Source of the DNA: Acidobacteriota bacterium
GTDB lineage: Bacteria; Acidobacteriota; Terriglobia; Terriglobales; SCQP01
Assembly: GCA_021818955.1 (NCBI GenBank)
Contig: JAKASR010000012.1
Coordinates: forward strand, 33,732 to 97,731
Length of the DNA stretch: 64,000 bases
Direction of reading: 5' to 3'
Numbering within the stretch: the stretch's first letter is position 1; each line of letters starts with the position of its first letter. The notes beneath the pieces are model-generated. The model had not been told where the DNA came from and searched no databases. It saw only the letters and a program-made list of their open reading frames with translations. Position numbers and translations under genes: made by a program. Positions 8,863 through 17,297 of this stretch are shown piece after piece.

Positions 8863-9354
8863 TCAACCGGGACGCAGCGCCGGTATCGCCTCCTCGGAGG
8901 TAAACAAGGGCGTGGGCGCGGCGGAGCTGGCTTCGGCGAAGTCGCGATTGAGGGCTTCGTAGTCGTCGCGGACAAATCCCACAATCGAACGCGCGATGTT
9001 TCCATCGCGCCCGATGCTGAAGAGGGTGGGCACGATGGTCACGCCCCAGGCGCGGCTGACCGCGCCCACGGCATCCAGCGCCAGCGGCATGCCCAGGTCA
9101 TATTCCTGGGCGAAACGCCGGGTGGTCTTCAGGTCGTTTTGCGAAATGCCAAGCAACAGGCTTTGGCCGTGCCCGTAGCGCCGGCGGATGCGCTCCAGGA
9201 AAGGAAAGCTGAATTGGCAGATGGGACAATCGGTGCGAAAGAAAGCCAGCACCACCGGCCCTCCGCCCAGGGCTGCGCCGAGCGTGAATTGGCGGCCATC
9301 GGTTTGTTGCAATTCCAGCGCGGGAGCTTTCACCCCAGGCGGTAACGCGGCCAT
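8863..9354 (-). CDS. thioredoxin-fold redoxin (AhpC/TSA-like)
   Basis: A 163-residue protein with a thioredoxin-like fold and no signal peptide, so probably cytosolic. It has a CxxC motif in FFRTDCPICQFSFPFLERI and the cis-proline region VTIVPTLFSIGRDG. The pattern LALDAVGAVSRAWGV is typical of peroxiredoxin/TlpA-like redoxins. It may be a thiol-disulfide reductase or peroxidase; with two close cysteines rather than a VCT motif, the reductase-like subgroup seems likelier. It sits between the DHH phosphoesterase gene and rph on the same strand, 71 bases before the rph start. Confidence 0.8.
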   Translation of the reverse strand: MAALPPGVKAPALELQQTDGRQFTLGAALGGGPVVLAFFRTDCPICQFSFPFLERIRRRYGHGQSLLLGISQNDLKTTRRFAQEYDLGMPLALDAVGAVSRAWGVTIVPTLFSIGRDGNIARSIVGFVRDDYEALNRDFAEASSAAPTPLFTSEEAIPALRPG

Positions 9355-9441
9355 GCGGCACCTTCCTCGACTTCAGCTTTATTTTAGCGTTTCCCGGGCG
9401 CCGGTAAGGCGGGCCGGAAATAATGCTGGGCTTGCTTCTTT

Positions 9442-10428
9442 TCAGTTCTCGGCGGCGCCGCCGTTTTGCAGTTGGCGCCGCAGCAGGCCGGCGATGTCTT
9501 GCGCCGCCTGCCGCGCCGCCTGCAATGCGCCCGGCTCGAACGAGATGGCGCCCACCCGCGGATGCCCGCCGCCGCCATATTGCTCGCACAAGCTGGCCAG
9601 GTTGATCATGCCGGGCACGGCGTGCCAGGGATTGGAACCCACCGAGACCTTGGTGCGAAAGCTGCTGCGGCTCACGCCCACGCTATAGACGGTTCTCGGG
9701 CAGAGCGCATAGGGGATGAATTTGTTGTATCCCTCGAGATCGTATTCGGTAAGGTCGAAATAGGCTACGCCCCCATGGCAATCGAGCAGGCCGCGCATTA
9801 ATTTTTGGGTTTCGCGATGGCGCTCGAGCAGCGGTTGCAGTTCCTGCTGCACGTAATCGAGGCGTAATAACTGTTCGAGGGAATGGCGCAGATAGTCGGG
9901 AATCAGGCGTTGCAAAAAATCGGGCCGGCGCGAGCCCTCAATCGCCAGCGTCAGCTTCAGCGCCGGCTCGGCCAGCGCGACTGCCGCCTCGGCGCTGGCG
10001 AACGACGCGCTATCGATGATGTCGGACCAGCGTGTCAGCTCGGCCACCGGCGCGGAATCGAAGCCGAAGCGTTCGCGGCCGATGTGCGCAATGAAACTGG
10101 CGCAGGAAGGGGACTCGGGATCGTAAAACTTGCGTCCGCCGGCGTCCTGGCGGAAATGTTCCGCGTCGGCGGCGCTTAAAAAGGCGCTCTGGTGATGATC
10201 GAACCACCAGGTAATGCGCGGGTCGGGCGAATATTTAAAATCCACAATCGCGTTTTCGTCCCCGGTAAATTCGGCGGGATTGAAAAGATCGTTCGCCTTA
10301 TGCGCCAGTCCGCGATACTCGAACTCGGCCTCGGCCTGGATGCGGGCGCGATACAACGCGCTGAAAACTGCGGCCGAAACGGAGCCGTCGAAACATTTGT
10401 CATGGAAAAAAACTCGTACCCGGCGCAC
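9442..10428 (-). CDS. DHH-family phosphoesterase
   Basis: A 328-residue protein with both DHH and DHHA1 modules. HDKCFDGSVSAAVFSAL near the N-terminus and WWFDHHQSAF carry the metal-binding aspartates and histidines, and GGGHPRVGAISF near the C-terminus matches the DHHA1 substrate-binding GGGH motif. Relatives cleave phosphodiesters or phosphoanhydrides (oligoribonucleases, cyclic dinucleotide phosphodiesterases, exopolyphosphatases); the substrate here cannot be inferred. Translation appears to start at a GTG (10426-10428), the first start that keeps the HDKCFDG motif near the N-terminus. It is in the same orientation as serS, 142 bases downstream of it. Confidence 0.82.
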   Translation of the reverse strand: MRRVRVFFHDKCFDGSVSAAVFSALYRARIQAEAEFEYRGLAHKANDLFNPAEFTGDENAIVDFKYSPDPRITWWFDHHQSAFLSAADAEHFRQDAGGRKFYDPESPSCASFIAHIGRERFGFDSAPVAELTRWSDIIDSASFASAEAAVALAEPALKLTLAIEGSRRPDFLQRLIPDYLRHSLEQLLRLDYVQQELQPLLERHRETQKLMRGLLDCHGGVAYFDLTEYDLEGYNKFIPYALCPRTVYSVGVSRSSFRTKVSVGSNPWHAVPGMINLASLCEQYGGGGHPRVGAISFEPGALQAARQAAQDIAGLLRRQLQNGGAAEN

Positions 10429-10570
10429 GCCTTCATCCCTCCCGCGCCTCCGGCCCGATGGCCATGGCGCAAGCGTTTCAGAATGCGGTTGCCGGCGCGC
10501 TTTGTCAAGCGGCGGGGGAAAACGGCGGAAATTTTCAAGCCGCAGCAGGGAGCAAACGGCGGCGTCCGCG

Positions 10571-11899
10571 TCACGCGGCCGCTGTAATTTTTTCCGCGCC
10601 GCCCATATAGGGGCGGAGCGGCTCGGGAATCAGGATCGAGCCATCCTGCTGCTGATAATTTTCCACCACCGCGATCCAGGTGCGGCCGATGGCCAGCCCG
10701 CTGCCGTTGATCGTGTGCGCCAGGCTGGTTTTCCCGCGGCTGGCGGTGCGAAAACGGATATTGGCGCGCCGCGCCTGGAAATCCTCGAAATTGCTGCAAG
10801 AGGAGATTTCGCGATAGGCGCGCTGGCCGGGAAGCCAGACTTCCAGGTCGTAGGTCTTGGCGGCGCTGAAGCCCAGGTCGCCGGCGCAGAGCGCCATGAC
10901 GCGATAGGGCAAGCCCAGCGCCTCCAGCACGGCGGCGGCGTCGCGGGTCAATTTTTCCAGATCGTCATAGGAGCGCTCCGGGTGGCTGATCTTCACCAGT
11001 TCGACCTTTTGAAACTGGTGCTGGCGGATCAACCCGCGCACATCCTGGCCATAAGAGCCGGCTTCACGGCGGAAGCAGGGAGTATAGGCGGTGACGTTAA
11101 CCGGCAGTTGTTTGTCTTCCAGCACCTGGCCGGCAAAGAGATTGGTGAGCGGCACCTCGGCCGTCGGGATCAACCACAATTCATCATCGCGGCAGCGATA
11201 CAGTTCGTTTTCGAATTTGGGCAATTGCCCGGTGCCGAACATGCTGGCGGTGGAGACCAGCGCTGGCGGCAGGATTTCGGTATAGCCATGGCCGGCGGTA
11301 TGGAGATCGAGCATGAAATTGGCCAGCGCGCGTTCCAGCCGCGCGCCGGCGGCGCGGTAAACGGCAAAACGCGCGCCGGCCAGCCGGGTTCCCGCTTCCA
11401 GGTCGAGAATGCCCAGCGCCGCGCCCAGTTCCCAATGCGGCCGCGGCTCGAAGTCGAATGCGCGGGGCTCGCCCCAGCGCCGGATTTCGGCATTGTCTTC
11501 CGCCCCGTGCCCGGCGGGCACGCTGGCGTGCGGCCGGTTGGGCAGGGTGGCCAACAGAGGCTCGAGCCGCGCTTCGAGCGCTTTTAACCGCTCATCCAGC
11601 GCCTGAATCTCGCTGCCCAGGCCGCGCGATTCGGCTTGCAGTTGCTCGCGCTCGTGCCGGATCGTCTCCGCTTGCAATGGCTCCGTGCCGGCGGTTTCGC
11701 TCTTCAGTTGCCGCTGATAGACCCCGATTTTTTCGGAAATCTGGTTTCGCCGCTGCTTCAGCTCGTCTGCCTGGCGCGCCAGTTGGCGGCGTTCCGCATC
11801 GAGCTGGCGCAGCGGCTCCAATTCCAGCGTCATGCCACGCGCCTGGAGCATGGCTTCGACGGCATCGAGATGATCGCGCACAAATCCGGGATCGAGCAT
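10571..11899 (-). CDS. serS: seryl-tRNA synthetase
   Basis: A 442-residue class II aminoacyl-tRNA synthetase. Residues about 1-110 form the charged coiled-coil arm that contacts tRNA-Ser ([20 protein letters not shown], then long Gln/Glu/Arg-rich helices). Motif 2 is visible as [20 protein letters not shown] and motif 3 as [19 protein letters not shown] followed by [11 protein letters not shown]. Length and order match the bacterial enzyme. It probably heads the minus-strand run; the divergent gap to the DUF2339 gene is 334 bases. Confidence 0.96.
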   Translation of the reverse strand: MLDPGFVRDHLDAVEAMLQARGMTLELEPLRQLDAERRQLARQADELKQRRNQISEKIGVYQRQLKSETAGTEPLQAETIRHEREQLQAESRGLGSEIQALDERLKALEARLEPLLATLPNRPHASVPAGHGAEDNAEIRRWGEPRAFDFEPRPHWELGAALGILDLEAGTRLAGARFAVYRAAGARLERALANFMLDLHTAGHGYTEILPPALVSTASMFGTGQLPKFENELYRCRDDELWLIPTAEVPLTNLFAGQVLEDKQLPVNVTAYTPCFRREAGSYGQDVRGLIRQHQFQKVELVKISHPERSYDDLEKLTRDAAAVLEALGLPYRVMALCAGDLGFSAAKTYDLEVWLPGQRAYREISSCSNFEDFQARRANIRFRTASRGKTSLAHTINGSGLAIGRTWIAVVENYQQQDGSILIPEPLRPYMGGAEKITAAA

Positions 11900-11989
11900 C
11901 GTCTAATAATCCCATGATTCTACCGGCCGCAGCCATGTTGCCCCCGCTGCCCGGCGTTGCGCATCAAAGCTGCGAGTCCGCATTTCCTG

Positions 11990-12115
11990 AAGCGTTAACC
12001 GCCGCGGCGAACGGTATCCATAAGCATAAGCTTTCGTCCGCCGCGGCGGCTGTCCGCTTTCGGCCCGACCTTGGCGCAAGCGTTGGCGCCGAAAAGTAAA
12101 CGCGGCCGAGCCGGC
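11990..12115 (+). repeat. dispersed intergenic element, short copy
   Basis: This copy lies in the 334-base divergent gap between serS and the DUF2339 gene. It starts with GAAGCGTTAACCGCCG, close to the left end of the full copies. It ends with AAAAGTAAACGCGGCCGAGCC, close to their right end, with a shorter, divergent middle. The rest of the gap holds CTATAAT near 12123, a possible -10 box for the DUF2339 gene, and no gene that I can support. Confidence 0.6.
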
Positions 12116-12233
12116 CGCCCAGGGCTATAATCGGCTCGTCTGCGAGGAAAGAAAAAATACCGCCGGCAATCGCTGCCGGACGGTTCTCGCCGGGAATGCG
12201 GGGCCGGCGGCGCGAGGGAGGGCAACCAGCGCC

Positions 12234-14174
12234 ATGGAGAGCCAGCAGCCAAACCCGATGGCTTCGGAAATATCGGAAATCGAGGAGCTGCGGCGGCGGA
12301 TCGAGCGCCTGGAACAGTTGCACGCCGCCGAATTGCGGCCCGCATCCCCCTCCCAGGGGAAATCCGCCGCCCCGCCGCCTGTGCCCGCTACGGCGGAAGT
12401 TGGCGGCGGCGCGGCCGCGGCCGTTGCCGCGGTCGCCCCCTATCCTCAATCCGCTCCGCCCGCCGGCCCGCGGTCAAAAACAAGCGCTCCCTCGCTCGCC
12501 CCTTCGCCCGCGGCCGGGGTGGAAGCGGCTCCTGCCTCCGCCTCATCGCTGGAAGCGCGAATCGGCTCGCAATGGTTGAATCGCGTCGGCATTATGGCGC
12601 TGCTCATTGGCGCCGCCTGGTTTTTGAAATATGCCATCGCCCGGCACTGGATCGGCCCCGCTGGCCGCGTCGGAATAGGCCTGCTCTCCGGGATTTTATT
12701 GCTGGCCTGGTCGGAACGTTTTCGCCGGCGTGGCTATATTCCCTTCGCGCAAGCGATCCAAGCCATCGGCAGTGGCGTATTGTATCTTGCGCTTTGGGCC
12801 GCTTCGCAGCTCTATCACCTCGCCCCCGCGCCGGCCGTGTTTATCGGCATGCTCGCCGTCACCGCCGGGAACGGCTACATGGCCTGGCTGCGCGATTCCC
12901 GGCTGCTTGCGTTTTACGCGCTGGCCGGCGGCTTTGCCATTCCCTGGCTTTTATCGAATGGGCGCAACCAGCAGCCGGAATTATTTTCCTATCTGTTCAT
13001 GCTCAATCTCGCGCTTGCCTGGCTTTATACCCGCAAGCCCTGGTTGCGGCTTCTGCCTGTGGCTTGGCTGGCGACTTCGTTTTACGGGCTGGCCTGGACG
13101 ATGCATTTTTATGCGCCTCAAGAGCTGGCTTCGACCTGGTTTTGGACGCTGGCTTTTTTCCTGCTTTTTTCGCTTAGCCTGCTGCACTCCTGCCGCTTGG
13201 CGAATGAGTGTCGATTCCCGGTGCTGTGGCTGTGGCTACCATTCATGATTGGACTGGGCGGCTATGTAAGCATGTACCTGTTGCTGCAAGGCGGCCCGCA
13301 TGATGCCTGGGTGAGCGGGGTGGCGCTGGGCTTCAGCGGCTACTATCTGCTCCTGCTGCGGCGGGCGCCGGCCGCCGCCGGGGATCATGTGGCTTTTGCC
13401 GTGCAACGCATCTCGGTGCGGCACCTCATCCTTGCGGTCGCATTCCTGACGCTGGCCATTGCGCTGCGCGCCCGCGGCCAGGCGTTGACCACCGGGCTGC
13501 TAATCGAGGGCGCGGGGCTGATGCTGCTCGCCCATCGCTTTCGCCGCCGGCCGCAACTTCGCCCGCTGGCGGCCATCGTGTTGTTGCTGGCGCTCTCGGC
13601 GGTGTTCTTTTCCAACGATTATGCGGGAACGCGTGTCGTTTTCAACCCGCGCTTCGCCGACTACCTGCTGGCGATTGCCGTCTTTGGCTTGGCCGCCTGG
13701 TTGTTGCGGGGCGGCTTAAGCCAGCGCGGCGGGGCAAGTGAACAGCGGGCGGCAGCGCCGGATTGGGGCGTAATCGGCAGTTGCTGTTCCACGATCGCCA
13801 TCTTGCTGCCCGTCGCGGCGGTCAGCGATGAAATTCATACTTGGTTCTGGAGCCGCTTTCTCTGGAACGGTCCCGCCAGTTGGCTGGCCAACCATATTGC
13901 GGCGCAGTTCAGCTATTCGGCCTGGTTTATGCTCTACGGCGCCGTGCTGCTGGGCGCCGGTTTCTGGTGGCGGCGAACCGGGCTGCGCTGGCTGGCGCTG
14001 GGTTTGTTGGCGCTGGCCATCGCCAAAGTCTTCAGCTATGACATCTCCGCCCTCAGTCCCGGCTTTCGCGTGCTGAGCTTTATGGTCCTGGGAGTGCTCT
14101 TGCTCGCGGTCAGTTATGCCTACCAGAAAAACTGGTTGAACCTGCGCGCCAGTGGGATGGAAACCAAACCCTGA
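12234..14174 (+). CDS. DUF2339 multi-pass membrane protein
   Basis: A 646-residue inner-membrane protein. Residues about 15-35 form a short coiled coil (EISEIEELRRRIERLEQLHA), residues 35-105 are Pro/Ala-rich linker, and from about residue 110 the DUF2339 signature IGSQWLNRVGIMALLIGAAW opens a series of roughly 18-20 hydrophobic helices that runs to near the C-terminus. The function of the family is unknown. GGGAGGG lies about 11 bases before the ATG. It is convergent with the GH3 gene and no partner gene is evident, so nothing in the context narrows its job. Confidence 0.85.
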   Translation: MESQQPNPMASEISEIEELRRRIERLEQLHAAELRPASPSQGKSAAPPPVPATAEVGGGAAAAVAAVAPYPQSAPPAGPRSKTSAPSLAPSPAAGVEAAPASASSLEARIGSQWLNRVGIMALLIGAAWFLKYAIARHWIGPAGRVGIGLLSGILLLAWSERFRRRGYIPFAQAIQAIGSGVLYLALWAASQLYHLAPAPAVFIGMLAVTAGNGYMAWLRDSRLLAFYALAGGFAIPWLLSNGRNQQPELFSYLFMLNLALAWLYTRKPWLRLLPVAWLATSFYGLAWTMHFYAPQELASTWFWTLAFFLLFSLSLLHSCRLANECRFPVLWLWLPFMIGLGGYVSMYLLLQGGPHDAWVSGVALGFSGYYLLLLRRAPAAAGDHVAFAVQRISVRHLILAVAFLTLAIALRARGQALTTGLLIEGAGLMLLAHRFRRRPQLRPLAAIVLLLALSAVFFSNDYAGTRVVFNPRFADYLLAIAVFGLAAWLLRGGLSQRGGASEQRAAAPDWGVIGSCCSTIAILLPVAAVSDEIHTWFWSRFLWNGPASWLANHIAAQFSYSAWFMLYGAVLLGAGFWWRRTGLRWLALGLLALAIAKVFSYDISALSPGFRVLSFMVLGVLLLAVSYAYQKNWLNLRASGMETKP

Positions 14175-14231
14175 AAGTAGTTGTTGCCGCTTCAAACGAT
14201 ATCGTCCGGTCAAACCGTTTGATTCGCCGCG

Positions 14232-14311
14232 ATGAGCGCTCCCCCTGCGGTTGGAGGAGGGCGCGATGGGGCGAGCGTCAGCGCCTAAAAAGTAAAAGCG
14301 GCCGAGCCGCC
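14232..14311 (+). repeat. dispersed intergenic element, right-end fragment
   Basis: The last part, GCGTCAGCGCCTAAAA then AGTAAAAGCGGCCGAGCCGC, is nearly identical to the right end of the full copy at 54518-54848. It abuts the stop codon of the minus-strand GH3 gene exactly as the 54.5 kb copy abuts the stop codon of superoxide dismutase. The copy lies between convergent genes. Confidence 0.65.
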
Positions 14312-16981
14312 TTAGACTTTTAACCGCGCCTGGGCGTGCAAGCGCAAGTCCGCCGAGGACGCGCCCACCGCCAGCCGTAGCGTGCCGGGTTGCAACACGT
14401 ATTTCCGCACGGTTTCGTCCCAGTACCAGAGCGCCGGCTCGTGATGCGGCAGCGACAGTTGGATGGTTTTTCGCTCACCCGGCTTGAGCTCCACCCGCGC
14501 AAAGCCCACCAGTTGCAGCCGCGGGCGTTGGACGCGCGAGCGCGGCGTGGTGACATACAACTGGGCAATTTCGGCGCCGGCGCGGTCGCCGGAATTTTCC
14601 AGATCGAAGCTGATGCCCAGTTGGCCGCCGGGCGCGAGTTGGCGCGCATCCAGTTGCAAATTGCTATAGGTAAAGCGGGTATAGCTGAGGCCGTAGCCAA
14701 AGGGATAGAGCGGCTTGCCGGGAAAATACATATACGTCCGGCGACCGCGGCGAAGATTGAACTCATGAAACGAGGGCAGTTGCTCCAGCCCGCGATACCA
14801 GGTCTCGGCCAGTTTGCCGCCGGGATTGATGTCGCCGAACAGGGCTTCGGCAATGGCCGTGCCCTGCGCCTGCCCGGCGCAAACGGCGCACAAAATGGCG
14901 GGCAAATGCCGGTCGGCCCAGGGAATCGCCAGCGGCGAATTGGTATTGAGGATGGCGATGGTTTGGGGATTGGCGGCATGGAGCCGGCGCAACAGTTGCG
15001 GCTGGGCGCCGGGTAAAGTGATGTCCTGGCGATCGTGCTGTTCATGGGCGACCGTCTGGTCGGCGCCCACTACCGCCAGCACCACATCGGCCTGTTTGGC
15101 GGCGGTCTCGGCTTCGCGCAGCCAAGCCTCGTTGGCGGGACCCTGCATCGTGCAGCCGCGCACGATCTGAATTTCCACCGCTGTGCTCGCGGCCGGCGCC
15201 GCGGACTGGGGCAGCAGCTCCAGCCAGTCGAGCTTCATCAGGCGGCGATGCGGTTGTCCTTTGAAAACCAGGTAATACGAATGCGGGCCGCTGGCCGAGA
15301 GCGGCGCGCTGATCTCGCGCCAACTCCGCCACCCGCCGGTGGCCGGCGCGTCGAGGGAAGCCGCCAGCTTGCCCTTGAGCGAATCCAGCCGCAATTCGAT
15401 GCGTCCGCCGCCGCGGGCGCTGGCCACGCGCAAGCGAACCTGGGTTTTGCCGGTGAAATCCTGCGCCGGCAATTGCAGATTGTCGCCATTCTCGATATTG
15501 CCTACCGAGCCATCCGGCCGCATGTAATGGCGGTTTTTCAGTTCCCAGCTCACCGCTACCGCGTCGGAGGCGAATATGCGGCGCCGCGGTTGCGGCGCAC
15601 CCAGCACCGCCGCCACGCCATCGGCCACCGAGATATTGACGAACGGCCCGCCGCTGTAGCCGCCCAGCGCGCAGCGCCCGGCCAGCGGGCCGGTAAGGAG
15701 CACTTTGCGCACCCGGGCTTTATCCAGCGGCAGCGTCTGGTTCTCGTTTTTCAGCAGGACCAGGGTCTGGCGCGCCGCTTCCACCGCCAGTTCGCGATGC
15801 GCGGCGCTGTCCACCACGTCGAAGCCAATTCCGCCCCAGGGCGTGGCCGAGGGCGGATCGAATTCGCCCATGAGAAAACGCGCCGAGAGCAGCCGGGTCA
15901 GGGCGCGGTCAATGTCGTGCTCGCTGACCAGTTGCTCCGCCAGCGCCTGGGGCAGGTGTTTCTGGTAAGAGCCCCAGGCAAAGCCGCAGTTCAAGTCGCA
16001 GCCGGCCTGCATGGCGAGCGCGGCCGCCTGCGCCGCGGTGGGCACGTAATGATGGGTTTTCCAGATGTCCTGCACCGCATCGCAGTCGGAGGTCACGTAA
16101 CCCTGAAAGCCCCAATGCCCGCGCAGCAGCCGGGTCAGCAGAAAATGATCGGCGCTGCACGGAATGCCGTTGACCTCGTTATAGGCGCTCATCACCGTAA
16201 AAACGCCGGCCTCGACCGCGGCTTGAAAGGGGCGGGTGTAATACTCCCAGAAACTGCGCGGGTCGAGCGTGGCCGAAATGACATGGCGGTCATCATCGGT
16301 TTCGTTGGCGATGAAGTGCTTGGCGCAGCAAACCGTTTTCAGATGCTGGGGGTCGCGTCCCTGCATGCCGGCCACGACCGAGGCCACCAGACTGGACATG
16401 AGATAGGGATCTTCCCCCAGGGTCTCGTCGATCCGGCCCCAGCGCGGGTCTTTGGCGGTATTCAGTGTTTGCGGCGAATAAAACGCCAGCGCGGTGCCGC
16501 GTTGGCGATTGTAGGCGCGGCCCTCATCGGAAACGGCGGTATAGACGCGCTCGGCCAATTCCGGATTCCAGCTATTGGCCATGGCCAGCGGCACGGGGAA
16601 CGAAGTCACCGGGCCGCTGCGCGCTAGCCCGTGCAACGCTTCATGCCAGTACTGGTAAGCGGGCAATTGCAAGCGCGCAATCGCCGGGGCGGTATTGCCC
16701 AGTTGCGAGACCTTTTCCGCGATCGTCATCCTCGCCACCAGCCGCCGGGCCCGCCGCCGCGCGCGCGCCAGGGCTTGCGCATCGAGTCGGAAATTTTGCG
16801 GAATTTGCGGAAGCAAACCCACGCCCGATTGCGCTGTGGCCGTACCCTCCATTTGAGCCATGGTCGGCAATGACACCAGGCTGATGCCGGCGGCCAGCGC
16901 GCTTAAAAACTGGCGCCGTTCCATGCTCGTTTGGCGCGGGGCGGCGTTTCCGGCATTCGTGCGGGGAGATGAGTTTGGCAT
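14312..16981 (-). CDS. exported GH3 glycoside hydrolase with inserted CBM6-like domain
   Basis: An 889-residue enzyme of glycoside hydrolase family 3, probably a beta-xylosidase or beta-glucosidase of the exported type. MERRQFLSALAAG at residues 20-32 is a Tat-like signal. The (beta/alpha)8 domain follows (ARMTIAEKVSQLGN, then CAKHFIANETDDDRH with the substrate-binding Lys-His), with the nucleophile aspartate near residue 299 in GYVTSDCDAVQDI. Residues about 470-592 form an inserted beta-sandwich resembling CBM6. The second catalytic sub-domain resumes afterwards, and a fibronectin-III-like domain ends the protein. AAGGAAG nine bases before ATG 16981 favours that start. It is divergent from the TonB receptor gene, suggesting joint use on an imported glycan. 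Confidence 0.9.
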   Translation of the reverse strand: MPNSSPRTNAGNAAPRQTSMERRQFLSALAAGISLVSLPTMAQMEGTATAQSGVGLLPQIPQNFRLDAQALARARRRARRLVARMTIAEKVSQLGNTAPAIARLQLPAYQYWHEALHGLARSGPVTSFPVPLAMANSWNPELAERVYTAVSDEGRAYNRQRGTALAFYSPQTLNTAKDPRWGRIDETLGEDPYLMSSLVASVVAGMQGRDPQHLKTVCCAKHFIANETDDDRHVISATLDPRSFWEYYTRPFQAAVEAGVFTVMSAYNEVNGIPCSADHFLLTRLLRGHWGFQGYVTSDCDAVQDIWKTHHYVPTAAQAAALAMQAGCDLNCGFAWGSYQKHLPQALAEQLVSEHDIDRALTRLLSARFLMGEFDPPSATPWGGIGFDVVDSAAHRELAVEAARQTLVLLKNENQTLPLDKARVRKVLLTGPLAGRCALGGYSGGPFVNISVADGVAAVLGAPQPRRRIFASDAVAVSWELKNRHYMRPDGSVGNIENGDNLQLPAQDFTGKTQVRLRVASARGGGRIELRLDSLKGKLAASLDAPATGGWRSWREISAPLSASGPHSYYLVFKGQPHRRLMKLDWLELLPQSAAPAASTAVEIQIVRGCTMQGPANEAWLREAETAAKQADVVLAVVGADQTVAHEQHDRQDITLPGAQPQLLRRLHAANPQTIAILNTNSPLAIPWADRHLPAILCAVCAGQAQGTAIAEALFGDINPGGKLAETWYRGLEQLPSFHEFNLRRGRRTYMYFPGKPLYPFGYGLSYTRFTYSNLQLDARQLAPGGQLGISFDLENSGDRAGAEIAQLYVTTPRSRVQRPRLQLVGFARVELKPGERKTIQLSLPHHEPALWYWDETVRKYVLQPGTLRLAVGASSADLRLHAQARLKV

Positions 16982-17297
16982 GTCGCAATTCTTCCTTAAT
17001 TGACCATGATCATTTTTTACTTTCGCCCAATGGACAGCGTAAAAAGCGGATGATAAGTGATGAAGTGACTGGGTGGCAAGATAATGTCGTGCTTATTTTG
17101 GGGGTGGGAGGGTGCGCGGGCGCAGCCTTGTGGTAAATTCTTTACAGGAGTTTACCCGGCTTGCCCGTGTGTGGATTGTAGCCGGTCATTTTGAGTCATT
17201 GCGAGATCTATCAATTTGAGTCATTGCGAGATCTATCAATTGCGAGATCTATCAAAAGATCACAGGTGCGCCGTGCGCGCCTACTAGGAGAGGGATC
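16982..17297. promoter_or_regulatory. divergent control region between GH3 and the TonB receptor, with tandem repeats
   Basis: This 316-base gap contains no gene. At 17191-17214 and 17216-17239 are two copies, 25 bases apart, of a 24-base unit with core GTCATTGCGAGATCTATCAA. A partial third copy (TTGCGAGATCTATCAA) lies at 17240-17255, so the palindrome AGATCT occurs three times. The array ends 42 bases before the receptor ATG, where GGAGAGGG is the ribosome binding site. A repeat array here is a candidate operator or leader element controlling the receptor and perhaps the divergent hydrolase. Confidence 0.5.

Noticed and set aside
10214..11587. 457-codon plus-strand open frame
   Set aside because: It is antisense to the start of the DHH gene and to serS, both certain genes.
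15035..16627. 530-codon plus-strand open frame
   Set aside because: It is antisense to the GH3 gene; composition is Gly/Arg/Gln/Ala-rich with no motifs, a shadow of high-GC codon use.
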